DNA of 64,000 bases from an uncultured Pelagibacteraceae bacterium (GTDB lineage Bacteria > Pseudomonadota > Alphaproteobacteria > Pelagibacterales > Pelagibacteraceae): the NCBI GenBank assembly GCA_902551755.1, contig CACDEB010000002.1, forward strand, positions 186,001 through 250,000. The letters are read 5' to 3'. Position numbers and translations under genes: made by a program. This document shows positions 9,522 through 19,647 of the stretch, in pieces (position 1 is the first letter of the stretch; each line of letters opens with the position of its first letter). The notes under the pieces are model-generated. The model did no database searches. It was given only the letters and a program-made list of their open reading frames with translations, and was not told where the DNA came from.

Positions 9522-9914
9522 TTATTTATAAATTTTATCTACTTCAACTTGATACGCTTCAACAAGTTTATTGTTTTGATTAGCAATACCAACCACATCT
9601 ATCATTTCTTTTATCATTTCTTCGGTTGCACCTTTTTTTTTAGCAGCAAAAGTATGTGATCTTGTGCAGTAATTACAACTATTTGTAATTGATACAGCAA
9701 CATAAATTAATTCTTTAGTAACGCTATCTAAGGCACCATCTTTCATGATTTGTTTAAGATTATTCCATGTTCTTTCTAAAAGTTGCGGGTTATGTGCTAT
9801 AGATTTCCAAAAATTTGGAATTTTAGTAATTTTCCTCGTTTTCTTGATTTCATTAAAAATTCTTTTAACTCTTGTACTAGCTTTTTTTTCGTTAATTGGT
9901 TTGAAAATTTCCAT
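9522..9914 (-). CDS. carboxymuconolactone decarboxylase / AhpD-like protein
   Basis: VTKELIYVAVSITNSCNYCTRSHTFAAKKKGAT. Confidence 0.88.
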   Translation of the reverse strand: MEIFKPINEKKASTRVKRIFNEIKKTRKITKIPNFWKSIAHNPQLLERTWNNLKQIMKDGALDSVTKELIYVAVSITNSCNYCTRSHTFAAKKKGATEEMIKEMIDVVGIANQNNKLVEAYQVEVDKIYK

Positions 9915-9991
9915 ATTCCCCCTCTTTTTAAATACATTGTAATTTAGTTATTTACATAAATAAATATTTAAATTAATAAATAAAAAAGCTA

Positions 9992-10870
9992 ATGAGCTCA
10001 AAAAAGATAGTAATCACAGGTGGTGCGGGTTTTGTTGGTACTAATCTAATTAAATTACTTTTAAAAAAAACAAGCTATAAATTAATTTCAATTGATGATT
10101 ACAGCTCTAGCACGCGAAAAAATCATATTAAAAATTCTCGAGTAATGTATTTAAAAGCTCATACTAAGAATATATCAGCAGTACTAAATCCAAAAAAAGT
10201 ACATTCAATTTTTCATTTTGGAGAATTTGCTAGGATTTATCAAAGTTTTTTACAAATGGATAAATGTATTGATTCTAATTCTATCGGAACAAATGCTGTA
10301 TTTAATTTCTGTCTTAAAAATAAGATTAAACTAATCTACAGTGCGACATCTGCATCACTTGGTAACAAGGGAAATGATAAAAATTTATCTCCATATGCAT
10401 TCACAAAAGCAAAGAATTTAGAGTTATTAGAAAATTTAAAAAAATGGTTTAAGTTTAAATATGAAGTAATTTATTTTTATAATGTATATGGCCCTAATCA
10501 AATTAGTAAAGGAAATATGGCTACAGTAATTGGAATATTCGAAGACTGTTACAAAAAAAATAAAGCCTTACCAATTGTCAAACCGGGTTCTCAATCAAGA
10601 AGATTTACGCACATAGATGATACAGTTAATGTTTGCTACATTGCTTGGAAAAAAAATCTATGTAGACATTATAGTATTTCTCATAAACAGAGTTTTTCAA
10701 TTTTAGAAGTTGCAAGGATGTTTAAACAAAGAGTCAGATATTTGTCTAAAAGACCTGGTGAAAGATATGCATCAGCACTTACTACAATGAATTTGTCAAA
10801 TAAAGTTTATAAACATTTTGGTAAAATCAAACTCAGAGATTATATTAAATCTTTTATTAATAATAACTAA
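9992..10870 (+). CDS. NAD-dependent epimerase/dehydratase
   Basis: ITGGAGFVGTNLIKLL; YAFTKAKNLELL. Confidence 0.88.
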   Translation: MSSKKIVITGGAGFVGTNLIKLLLKKTSYKLISIDDYSSSTRKNHIKNSRVMYLKAHTKNISAVLNPKKVHSIFHFGEFARIYQSFLQMDKCIDSNSIGTNAVFNFCLKNKIKLIYSATSASLGNKGNDKNLSPYAFTKAKNLELLENLKKWFKFKYEVIYFYNVYGPNQISKGNMATVIGIFEDCYKKNKALPIVKPGSQSRRFTHIDDTVNVCYIAWKKNLCRHYSISHKQSFSILEVARMFKQRVRYLSKRPGERYASALTTMNLSNKVYKHFGKIKLRDYIKSFINNN

Positions 10871-11652
10871 TTTAGGGGTCTAAGCATTCTCAGCATCTTA
10901 GAGTGCAAGATTTTGTTTGGAGAGACTAAAACATTTCCACTTTTAAAGTTAAATTGATTTTTCCAATTTGTAACTATTCCACCTGAAGCTCTTATTATTG
11001 GTATCAATGGAAAAATATCCCAAATTTTATTTCCACATTGAAAAACAACATCAATTTTTCCTTCACAAAAATGAGAATAACTTAATGCATCCATACAAGG
11101 AAATTGCATCATTGGAAGAATTTTTTTTACTTTCTTGAGCTTATCTAAAGAAAAGTGACCATGAAAATTTCCAGAAAGTTTTATTTTTTTGAAATTTTTT
11201 TCTTTCGAGGATTTTAATTTTGTCTTTTTATTATCCTTAAATAAAAATGCCTCTTTAGTGTTTTTATTTATATAAAATTTATTTAATTCAGGAAAATTTG
11301 CTAAACCAAAAATTGGTAGGCCTTTATAACAAACAGCTATAAGATTACTCCATGAGGGATTACCAATTACAAAAGATCTTGTCCCATCAATTGGATCTAT
11401 TACCCAAGAGTAGTCACTTTTAGTTTCTTTCTTTCCAAATTCTTCGCCAACAATAGAGTGAGACGGGTATTTTTTATTAATCTTTGACCTTATGAATTTC
11501 TCAAATTTTTTATCAGCTATAGTGACTGGGTCATAGTTAGAGCCTTTGCCTTTGTTAATGGCCTTAAAAGGTTTGTTCAAATTCTTTTTGTAAAATCTAT
11601 TTAAGTCTTTAGCTAAAGAGATTAAAAATCTATAAAATTCAATATTTTTCAT
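10867..11652 (-). CDS. inositol monophosphatase family protein (possibly histidinol-phosphatase)
   Basis: DPVTIADKKFEKF, GEEFG, WVIDPIDGTRSF motifs. Confidence 0.85.
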   Translation of the reverse strand: MKNIEFYRFLISLAKDLNRFYKKNLNKPFKAINKGKGSNYDPVTIADKKFEKFIRSKINKKYPSHSIVGEEFGKKETKSDYSWVIDPIDGTRSFVIGNPSWSNLIAVCYKGLPIFGLANFPELNKFYINKNTKEAFLFKDNKKTKLKSSKEKNFKKIKLSGNFHGHFSLDKLKKVKKILPMMQFPCMDALSYSHFCEGKIDVVFQCGNKIWDIFPLIPIIRASGGIVTNWKNQFNFKSGNVLVSPNKILHSKMLRMLRPLN

Positions 11653-11720
11653 TTGTTTTGATTTATCTTAAGATCTTATTACTATTTAATTTTGCTTGAT
11701 TAAAGCTATTTTTTGTTGAA

Positions 11721-12836
11721 ATGTTAATTGTACATATGAAAATACAATTAGAAAAAAATAACAAAATATTTGTGTTTCTTGGATCAGAAAAGAAAGAATT
11801 ACATCCTATTTGGTTAAGAGAAAGAGTGTCTGAAAAAGAACATCTGGATGCCAATACCGAGCAAAGATTATTTGATCCGTCTTTTTTAAAAGATATAACA
11901 ATTAAAGATGTTAAAATTGATAATGATCTTTTAAATCTCGAGTTTAGTGATGGAGTAAAGTCTAAATTTGACATAAAAAAAATTGAAAAAGAGTTTTCTT
12001 CAGATGAGGAATTAGAAAGATTAATGCAGCCAACACTTTGGAATTCTAATCTAAAGAATAGAAAGAATTTTAAATATAATGATAATTTTTTAGAAAGCGG
12101 TGAGATGCTTGAGCTTTTAAAATCATTCTATAAAAATGGTTTTATTATTATTTCAAATGTTCCAACTAAAGATAATTTCATTGTAAATTTTGCTAATTCA
12201 ATTGGCAGCATTAGAAGAACAAATTTTGGTGAATACTTTAATGTTAAGTCAAAACCAAATCCAAATGATTTAGCTTATACACCTCTTCCTCTTTCGCCTC
12301 ATACAGACAATCCTTACAGAAAACCAGTTCCCAATATTCAGTTATTACATTGTATTGAAAATGAGGTTAAAGGTGGATTTTCCACTCTTGTCGATGGATT
12401 TGCAGTGGCAGAAAATTTCAAAAAAGAATTTCCTGAATTTTTCAAAATACTTACAGAAGTAAAAGTGAAGTTTAGATTTACAGATAAAAATGTTGTTTTA
12501 GAAAATTATGGGGAACTTATTGAATTAGATCAAAATAAACGAATTAAACAAGTAAGATTTAGTACCAGATTAGATTTTGTTCCAGCCTTAGAAAAAGATA
12601 GGCTAGACTTATATTATAAAGCAAGAAATAAAATTTCAGAAATTTATAACTCAGATAAATTTTTAATAAAATTCAAGTTAAATCCAGGTGACTTGCTGAT
12701 GATGGATAATTATAGATTGCTTCACGGTAGAACAGAATTTAATCCTAATGAGGGTAATAGATTTTTACAAGGTTGTTATATAGATTACGACTCTTCAGAA
12801 GGTAAACTAAGACACTTACTAAGAAAATTTAGTTAA
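11721..12836 (+). CDS. gamma-butyrobetaine hydroxylase-like 2-oxoglutarate dioxygenase (DUF971 N-domain + TauD)
   Basis: N-terminal HPIWLRER DUF971-like domain; SPHTDNPYR...LMMDNYRLLHGRTEF dioxygenase ligands. Confidence 0.85.
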   Translation: MLIVHMKIQLEKNNKIFVFLGSEKKELHPIWLRERVSEKEHLDANTEQRLFDPSFLKDITIKDVKIDNDLLNLEFSDGVKSKFDIKKIEKEFSSDEELERLMQPTLWNSNLKNRKNFKYNDNFLESGEMLELLKSFYKNGFIIISNVPTKDNFIVNFANSIGSIRRTNFGEYFNVKSKPNPNDLAYTPLPLSPHTDNPYRKPVPNIQLLHCIENEVKGGFSTLVDGFAVAENFKKEFPEFFKILTEVKVKFRFTDKNVVLENYGELIELDQNKRIKQVRFSTRLDFVPALEKDRLDLYYKARNKISEIYNSDKFLIKFKLNPGDLLMMDNYRLLHGRTEFNPNEGNRFLQGCYIDYDSSEGKLRHLLRKFS

Positions 12837-13856
12837 TTAGATTTTTTTGAAAGCTAGACTTTTAGAAAGATAAGCATTCTTAGAATAAAAAAGTTCTAGT
12901 CCACTTTGTCTAGCAACATTAGTAAGGTCTTCTCTTATATATTTAGGATAATAAGGTTCATGTGTAGAATAAGGAAAAAATTCTAATAATGGATTTAAAA
13001 TTGGATTATCATCAATTTGTAAAGAATCTGTTAAAATAAAAATTCCCCCCTTTCTTAAAACTCTTGAGATTTCACTAAAAATTTTTTTTCTTATGACAGA
13101 AGGAACTTCATGAAAAACATAGGTAGAAGAAACTATATCATAAGATTTCTCATCAAATGGGAGCTCTTCCCCTTTGCAATTTACATATTTTATATCAGAA
13201 AATTTCTTTAATTTTTCTTTAGCAACATTTAAATATTCTTCAGATAAATCAGAACAAGTGACCTCTAAATTTTTAGTATTCAATTTATATGTTTCAATTA
13301 TATCTCCTGTACCAGTACCAATATCCAACAACTTTGTTCTTGGTAAATTTTCATCTTGAATGAATTTAATTAAGGGGATCATCGAAAATCTTCGCATTGT
13401 TGCAGCACACCCTGAAAATAAAGTCTCAACTTGAAACTCATACAATCTTGCAGATTTTTCGCTTAAATAACCATCAGTTTGATAATGAAAATTTCTAAGA
13501 AAATATTTTGGTAGATCTTTATTTGTTTTTACTTCAGAAAATTTACGTGATGTTCTTCTTTTATCAATTTTCGGTAAATCGAGAAAAAAGTCAAAGCTTC
13601 CTTTAGCTGTGTTTATTAGATCTTTCAATTCTGTTTTTGGTATTTTGTAGAATTTTGAATTAATTAGTTTTCTCTCTTCATTTAAAAGCTTCATCATTTC
13701 AAAAAATAGTTTTTTACCTGATGGCATCTTTCCATAAAATGAAGGTGGATTAGACTTATCTATTTTTATAGGTGTCGCATACTTAAAAGAAATAATATAA
13801 TGCGCAGAGTACCAGATAAACTTACTAGATTGATTTATTAAATAACTTAATGACAT
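12837..13856 (-). CDS. class I SAM-dependent methyltransferase
   Basis: KLLDIGTGTGDIIETYK, EISRVLRKGGIFILTD. Confidence 0.85.
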   Translation of the reverse strand: MSLSYLINQSSKFIWYSAHYIISFKYATPIKIDKSNPPSFYGKMPSGKKLFFEMMKLLNEERKLINSKFYKIPKTELKDLINTAKGSFDFFLDLPKIDKRRTSRKFSEVKTNKDLPKYFLRNFHYQTDGYLSEKSARLYEFQVETLFSGCAATMRRFSMIPLIKFIQDENLPRTKLLDIGTGTGDIIETYKLNTKNLEVTCSDLSEEYLNVAKEKLKKFSDIKYVNCKGEELPFDEKSYDIVSSTYVFHEVPSVIRKKIFSEISRVLRKGGIFILTDSLQIDDNPILNPLLEFFPYSTHEPYYPKYIREDLTNVARQSGLELFYSKNAYLSKSLAFKKI

Positions 13857-13886
13857 ATTTTGATTATACCAAAAAAGATGATTTTT

Positions 13887-14594
13887 TTAACCAAGATTTT
13901 GTAAAAAAGGTAATGATTTTAACAAATAAAAACCAACTGCCTGAAGTTGGTTTGTAAGTATTAAAATACCCGTTCCCAATAAAATAAATCCACCAGTTTT
14001 TGAAATAATATTAATATTTCTTTTGAGGTTTTTTGAAACAAGCATGAATTTTTGTATCAAGAAGCCTGATAAAATAAATGGTATGGCCAGTCCTAATGAA
14101 TAAAATAACAGTAATAAAACTGCTTTTAATAATGTTTGTTCAACAGCTGCAAGAGCTAGTATGGAACCCAATATAGGTCCAATACATGGAGTCCAGCCAA
14201 ATCCAAAAGCCATTCCAACTAGAACAGAGCTAAAAATATTAGCGCTTTTTTGTGTTTGAAATCTTTTCTCAAAGTTCAGAAAGTTTAAGTTAATTATTCC
14301 AATTATTTGGAGAGAAAAAAAAATAATAACTAAACCAGAAAATATTCTTAACTCTATTGAATTATTTAATAAAATTTTTCCTAAAAGAGAACTGGTTGCA
14401 CCAAAAGCAATGAAAATTAAAGAGAAACCAACTGTAAAGAGAACTATTGGCAGAATATTAACTCTTTTTTCCTCAAGTAATTCATTTAAAGATTTTCCTG
14501 ATACATAGGATATATAGCCGGGAATTAAAGGTAAAACACAAGGTGATAAAAAACTTATCAAACCAGCTCCTAATGCAATTATTAATTCAATCAT
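13887..14594 (-). CDS. ccdA: cytochrome c biogenesis protein CcdA family
   Basis: GLISFLSPCVLPLIPGYISYVSG and GFGWTPCIGPILGSIL. Confidence 0.93.
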   Translation of the reverse strand: MIELIIALGAGLISFLSPCVLPLIPGYISYVSGKSLNELLEEKRVNILPIVLFTVGFSLIFIAFGATSSLLGKILLNNSIELRIFSGLVIIFFSLQIIGIINLNFLNFEKRFQTQKSANIFSSVLVGMAFGFGWTPCIGPILGSILALAAVEQTLLKAVLLLLFYSLGLAIPFILSGFLIQKFMLVSKNLKRNINIISKTGGFILLGTGILILTNQLQAVGFYLLKSLPFLQNLG

Positions 14595-15484
14595 ATTTTT
14601 ATTTTGAAAGGCTGCGAAAAATTTCCTTTCACATTTGTTTTTAAGCTAAATAATGATCCAGAGTGTTTATATTCTTTTAGTTCACTCTTTTTCATAGACT
14701 TTGTTGCTGTTGAAACAAAAAGTTCGCTATTTTTTTTTCCACCAAATATACAATTTGTTATGTTTTTTGCTGGGAATAAAATCTTATGTATTCTTTTTCC
14801 ATTTAAATCGAATACTGAAATAGACGCACCATGATAGTGACATACCCACAAATTTTTTTTGTGATCTAAAGTCATTCCATCTGGTGATCCCTCTTTTGAA
14901 TTAAATTCAACAAATATTTTTTTTTTTATAATTTCAAAATCTTTATTTATTTTAATTTTAAAAATTTTTTTTCTTCTACTGTCAGTGTAATAAAAGTTAT
15001 TTGAATCCAAAAAAGCAGGTCCGTTGGTAATCATATAATTTTTATCTACCTTGTGAATCTTTAGTTTTTTATCCAAGCAATATAAAGAGCCTTTTGTAAT
15101 TGATCTTTCAAGATTATCCATTGTTCCAAACCAAAGTCTTCCTTTAGGGTCAGTTTTGCCGTCATTTATTCTATTATTAGGTAAATTTTTTTCTACAAAA
15201 ATAGATTTTAAAGTTTTTTTAGATTTTAAATCTACAATTCTTAATTCTCCTTGAAGGCCTAAAATAAAAATATTATTTTTTATGTGAGCTAAAAATCCAA
15301 TTCTTTTATTTAAATTAATTATTTTTTTTCTTTTATTTTTAATATTCAAAATGAAAATTTTTTGTTTAAATATATCAACAAAGTATAATGAGTTATGCTC
15401 TTTTACCCACAAAGTGCCTTCTCCTAGTATATTTTTAGATTTCCAAATACACTTTGGTTTGGAAGATTTAATATTTGTTATCAT
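14591..15484 (-). CDS. SMP-30/gluconolactonase family protein
   Basis: LGEGTLWVKEHNSLYFVDI, NRINDGKTDPKGRLWFGTMD, SPDGMTLD. Confidence 0.9.
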   Translation of the reverse strand: MITNIKSSKPKCIWKSKNILGEGTLWVKEHNSLYFVDIFKQKIFILNIKNKRKKIINLNKRIGFLAHIKNNIFILGLQGELRIVDLKSKKTLKSIFVEKNLPNNRINDGKTDPKGRLWFGTMDNLERSITKGSLYCLDKKLKIHKVDKNYMITNGPAFLDSNNFYYTDSRRKKIFKIKINKDFEIIKKKIFVEFNSKEGSPDGMTLDHKKNLWVCHYHGASISVFDLNGKRIHKILFPAKNITNCIFGGKKNSELFVSTATKSMKKSELKEYKHSGSLFSLKTNVKGNFSQPFKIKI

Positions 15485-15556
15485 CTTATATTTCTTTTAT
15501 AAAATGTAGATGATATTTTTTGAATTTGGTCACTAACATTTAAGAGTATCATTGAA

Positions 15557-16999
15557 TTAACCTTTGATTCCTAAATGAGTATATTTAACATTCAGGTAGT
15601 CTTTGATTGCGTTAGACCCACCTTCTCTTCCGTAACCACTTTGCTTAATACCTCCAAAAGGAGCCTCTGCAATTGCTACAACGCCAGTATTAATTGCTAC
15701 TGATCCTGTTTCTAATTGTTCTGAGGCTAAATGAGCTTTCTCCATAGAATTAGTACAAACGTAGCTGCATAAGCCAAGCTCATGATTATTAGCTCTTTCA
15801 ATTACCTCGTCAAATGATTTAAAAGAAAGCATGGGAACTAAAGGCCCAAAAGGCTCTTGTTTCATGATAGTATAATTATCTTTGACATTATCAAATATTG
15901 TTGGCTCATAGAAAAAACCTTTATTAAAACCTGATGGTCTTTTCCCACCTAGTAAAACTTTTGCGCCTTCTTTTTTTGTTGTTTCAACTAATTCTTCAAT
16001 TTCGTTTAGTCTTTTTTTAGTTGTTAAAGGTCCAAGTTGAACTGAAGGATCCATACCATCACCAATTTTTAATTTCTTAGTTTTTTCTACAAACAAGTTA
16101 ACAAACTCATCTTTTTTATTTTCTTGGATGTAAAATCTATTGGGTGAAATACAAACTTGACCATTATTTCTAAACTTTGCAGCAATTGCCATGTCGGTCG
16201 CTTTTTTAATATCTGCGTCATCAAAAACTATAAATGGAGAGTGACCACTTAATTCCATTGTAACTCTTTGAACTTTGTCTGCTGCCTGTTTTAAAATTAA
16301 TTTCCCAACTCTTGATGATCCTGTGATTGAAATCTTTTTTACTATATCAGAGGCAATTAATTGTTGGGCGATACTTGGAGGATCCCCTGATAATAAATTT
16401 ATAACACCTGGAGGAACTCCACATTCTCTACAAATCTCAACTTGTTCCATAACAACACCAGGAGTTATTACATCAGGTTTAACAATTACAGAGCACCCTG
16501 CTGCTAATGCTGTAGAAATTTTCCTTGCAGATAAAACTAAAGGAAAATTCCACGGGACTAAAGCTGCTACTACTCCAACAGGCTGGTAGTAAACATGAAC
16601 TCTAGTATCTTCAAATCTGCTTTCAACTGTTTGGCCATAAATTCTTTTTGTCTCCTCTGCATTCCACTCATAAATATCTGCTGCACCATTAACTTCACCC
16701 TTTGCTTCTGCAAACGGTTTTCCAACTTCAAGGGTCATCCATTTAGCAAGTATGTCTTGCTTTTCTCTCATCTTGTCAGCAATTCTTCTTAAAATATAAG
16801 CACGTTGCCATGGTGGTGTTTTTTTCCAAACCTCTAAACCTTTTTGAGCAGACAACAAAGCTTTATCAATATCCTCAGATGAAGCTTTAGATGCTTTACC
16901 AATAATTTCCTCGTTAGCTGGATTGATAACTTCATAAGTTTCACCTGAAGAGGATTTGTGCCACTTACCATCTATGAATTGACCGTATTTTTCGTACAT
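15557..16999 (-). CDS. NAD(P)-dependent aldehyde dehydrogenase
   Basis: LVPWNFPLVL, MELSGHSPFIVF, NNGQVCISPNRF, PFGGIKQSGYGREGG. Confidence 0.92.
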   Translation of the reverse strand: MYEKYGQFIDGKWHKSSSGETYEVINPANEEIIGKASKASSEDIDKALLSAQKGLEVWKKTPPWQRAYILRRIADKMREKQDILAKWMTLEVGKPFAEAKGEVNGAADIYEWNAEETKRIYGQTVESRFEDTRVHVYYQPVGVVAALVPWNFPLVLSARKISTALAAGCSVIVKPDVITPGVVMEQVEICRECGVPPGVINLLSGDPPSIAQQLIASDIVKKISITGSSRVGKLILKQAADKVQRVTMELSGHSPFIVFDDADIKKATDMAIAAKFRNNGQVCISPNRFYIQENKKDEFVNLFVEKTKKLKIGDGMDPSVQLGPLTTKKRLNEIEELVETTKKEGAKVLLGGKRPSGFNKGFFYEPTIFDNVKDNYTIMKQEPFGPLVPMLSFKSFDEVIERANNHELGLCSYVCTNSMEKAHLASEQLETGSVAINTGVVAIAEAPFGGIKQSGYGREGGSNAIKDYLNVKYTHLGIKG

Positions 17000-17102
17000 A
17001 ATTTAATCTAACATGAGCTTTTAAAGTGTCTAGTGTGCAAATAAATCATATCAACAAAACCCATAAACTCGATACTATAAACCTTAATATAAGGAGTATA
17101 AC

Positions 17103-17420
17103 ATGAAAGCATATATAATGGGAAACTACACAGAAAAAGCTTTTCAAGGATTTTTGAAAGATCCAGGAACTGACAGAAAAGCAGTTGTAGAACAATTAAC
17201 AAAAGCAATGGGTGGTACAATGCATAGTATGGACATTGTAAGAGGATCTTATGATTTTGTTGTTGTTGTAGATCTTACATCGTTTGATGATTTTGCTGCA
17301 ATTAAACTTGTTGTAGAGGGATCAGGTGCTGTTAAAAATTTAACAATACTTGAGGCGATTGATTTTTCAAAAGCCACAGCTAAAGCAGGAAAAATTGGCT
17401 ACAAAGCACCTGGACAGTAA
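17103..17420 (+). CDS. GYD-domain-like small protein
   Basis: KAYIMGNYTEKAFQGFLKDPGTDRKAVVEQLTKAMGGTMHSMDIVRGSYDFVVVVDL; good SD AAGGAG. Confidence 0.7.
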   Translation: MKAYIMGNYTEKAFQGFLKDPGTDRKAVVEQLTKAMGGTMHSMDIVRGSYDFVVVVDLTSFDDFAAIKLVVEGSGAVKNLTILEAIDFSKATAKAGKIGYKAPGQ

Positions 17421-17428
17421 AAGATTAA

Positions 17429-17779
17429 TTAATTTTTTTTGTCGTTATCAACGACTAAGCAGATTTCTGATTTAGTCAGAAATCTGCGACCTGTTCCGTT
17501 ATCCAAGGAGAACATTCCTCCAATACCATTTACAGCATCGATAGTTAAATCAGTATGTTTCCACTTTTCATATTGGTCATCATTCATATAAAAAGGAACT
17601 CCACCAATCTCACCAAGTTTTACATCGCTGTTACCAACCATGTATTCTTTTCTAGGATAGCACATTGGAGCACTTCCATCGCAACATCCACCCGATTGAT
17701 GAAATAAAAGCTCCTCCCCGTGTTGAGCTTTAATATCTTCAATTAGTTTTAATGCTGATTCTGTTGCTTTTACTTTCAT
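17429..17779 (-). CDS. DUF779 protein
   Basis: HQSGGCCDGSAPMCYP hallmark; adjacent to aldehyde dehydrogenase as commonly seen for this family. Confidence 0.92.
   Translation of the reverse strand: MKVKATESALKLIEDIKAQHGEELLFHQSGGCCDGSAPMCYPRKEYMVGNSDVKLGEIGGVPFYMNDDQYEKWKHTDLTIDAVNGIGGMFSLDNGTGRRFLTKSEICLVVDNDKKN
17459..17487. other. perfect 12-bp stem hairpin GCAGATTTCTGA-TTTAG-TCAGAAATCTGC
   Basis: Read directly; within the 3' end of the DUF779 gene, close to a second hairpin at 17441-17455. Confidence 0.8.
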
Positions 17780-17785
17780 AACAAT

Positions 17786-17811
17786 ATGGCCCGTGATTCC
17801 TCACGGGCCAT
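17786..17811. other. perfect 11-bp stem / 4-nt loop GC-rich hairpin ATGGCCCGTGA-TTCC-TCACGGGCCAT
   Basis: Read directly; in the ALDH-DUF779 intergenic gap. Confidence 0.85.
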
Positions 17812-17828
17812 TATATATTAATTATTTT

Positions 17829-19547
17829 TTAAAAGAAGCCCAATTTCTTTTCACTGTAAGACACGTGTAAGTTCTTCACTTGTCTGTAGTGGTTAAGCAT
17901 CATTTTATGAGTTTCTCTTCCGATACCAGATTGTTTATATCCGCCGAAAGCAGCGTGAGCAGGATAAGCGTGATAACAGTTTGTCCAAACTCTACCAGCT
18001 TGTATCTCTCTACCCATTCTATATGCAAGATTTCCATTTCTAGTCCATACTCCTGCACCTAAACCATAAAGAGTATCATTAGCAATTTCTAATGCTTCTT
18101 TCTCGTCTTTAAATTTAGTTACAGAAACAACTGGTCCAAAAATTTCTTCTTGGAATATTCTCATATTGTTTTTACCCTCGAAAATAGTTGGCTCAATGTA
18201 GTTTCCTTTTTCTAAACCACTATTGATTTTTGCAACATTTCCTCCACATAGAACTTTGGCACCCTCTTTCTTACCCAAATCAAGATAAGATTTGATTTTT
18301 TCCATTTGTTCTAATGAAGCTTGTGCACCAATCATTGTCTCCATTTTTAAAGGATTGTCTTGTTTTACAGCTTTAGTTCTAGCAATAGCTTTTTCCATGA
18401 ATTTGTCATAGATAGACTCTTGAACTAGTACTCTACTTGGACAAGTACAAACTTCTCCTTGGTTTAATGTAAACATTGCAAAACCTTCTAAACACTTATC
18501 GAAGAAGTCATCGTTTTTATCCATGACGTCTTCAAAGAAAATATTAGGAGATTTACCACCTAATTCCAAAGTTATTGGGATTAAGTTTTGTGATGCATAT
18601 TGCATAATCAATCTACCAGTTGTTGTTTCACCAGTGAAAGCAATTTTCTTAATTCTCTTAGAAGATGCTAAAGGTTTACCAGCTTCTAATCCAAAACCGC
18701 TTACAATGTTAACAACACCTTTTGGTAAAAGTTCGCCAATCATTTCCATCATTACCATGATAGACGCTGGAGTTTGCTCTGCAGGTTTTAATACCACACA
18801 GTTACCAGCAGCTAATGCTGGAGCAAGTTTCCAAGTTGCCATTAGTAATGGGAAGTTCCAAGGTATAATTTGTCCAACTACACCTAGTGGCTCAGGTATA
18901 TGATAAGAATATTCATTATTGCTTATTTCAGCAACTGAACCTTCTTCTGCTCTGATTACTCCTGCAAAATATCTCCAGTGATCTATTACAAGAGGTAAGT
19001 CAGCAGCCATACATTCTCTGATTGGCTTACCGTTATCTAAACATTCTGCTACTGCTAATGTATTTAGATTTTTTTCTAATACATCTGCAATCTTAATCAA
19101 AATGTTAGATCTTTCAGTGATTGATGTCTTTCCCCAAGTTGGGAAAGCTGCGTGAGCTGCATCTAATGCTGCATCCACGTCTTTTTCGTTAGATCGCGCA
19201 ACTGAACAGATAACTTCATTTGAAATCGGAGAAGTATTATCAAAATACTTTCCAGATTTAGGCTCTACAAATTTTCCATTTATGTAGTTTCCGTATTTTG
19301 CTTTGAACGGAAATTTAACCTTCAAATGAGAGGTATCTAGAACAGAAGACACTTTCATCTCTGCACTCATTTTTCCTCCATTTGTTTTACGTATTGTTTT
19401 TGACTTTGACTTGATCTTTTTTAGCTTTTTTTTAGATTTAGAAAGTTTCTTTGTCGTTCCGCTTTTAAGTTTTCTTCTTTTTTTAATCGACTTTTTTGTT
19501 TTCTTTCTTGTTTTCTTAACAGCTTTTTTTTTCCTAGTCTTAGCCAT
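17829..19547 (-). CDS. aldehyde dehydrogenase (ExaC/acetaldehyde dehydrogenase-like) with 59-aa Lys/Arg-rich N-terminal extension; canonical start at 19370
   Basis: [37 protein letters not shown]; second in-frame ATG at 19370 preceded by GGAGGA. Confidence 0.9.
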   Translation of the reverse strand: MAKTRKKKAVKKTRKKTKKSIKKRRKLKSGTTKKLSKSKKKLKKIKSKSKTIRKTNGGKMSAEMKVSSVLDTSHLKVKFPFKAKYGNYINGKFVEPKSGKYFDNTSPISNEVICSVARSNEKDVDAALDAAHAAFPTWGKTSITERSNILIKIADVLEKNLNTLAVAECLDNGKPIRECMAADLPLVIDHWRYFAGVIRAEEGSVAEISNNEYSYHIPEPLGVVGQIIPWNFPLLMATWKLAPALAAGNCVVLKPAEQTPASIMVMMEMIGELLPKGVVNIVSGFGLEAGKPLASSKRIKKIAFTGETTTGRLIMQYASQNLIPITLELGGKSPNIFFEDVMDKNDDFFDKCLEGFAMFTLNQGEVCTCPSRVLVQESIYDKFMEKAIARTKAVKQDNPLKMETMIGAQASLEQMEKIKSYLDLGKKEGAKVLCGGNVAKINSGLEKGNYIEPTIFEGKNNMRIFQEEIFGPVVSVTKFKDEKEALEIANDTLYGLGAGVWTRNGNLAYRMGREIQAGRVWTNCYHAYPAHAAFGGYKQSGIGRETHKMMLNHYRQVKNLHVSYSEKKLGFF

Positions 19548-19647
19548 TTATATAAATCTAATTAAAGACCTTTTTAAACATGATGTAAATGCGCAAAATA
19601 TATTTCAATTTAAAGTTGAAATGTTTTTATCCAATAAATAGAATAGT

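Noticed and set aside
17082-17094. CCTTA-ATA-TAAGG inverted repeat overlapping the SD of the GYD gene
   Set aside because: Only 5-bp AT-rich stem; likely coincidence and thermodynamically weak.
19602-19622. ATTTCAA-N7-TTGAAAT hairpin between the EamA gene and the ALDH
   Set aside because: AT-only-rich 7-bp stem without convincing U-tract; could be a weak terminator but not supportable.
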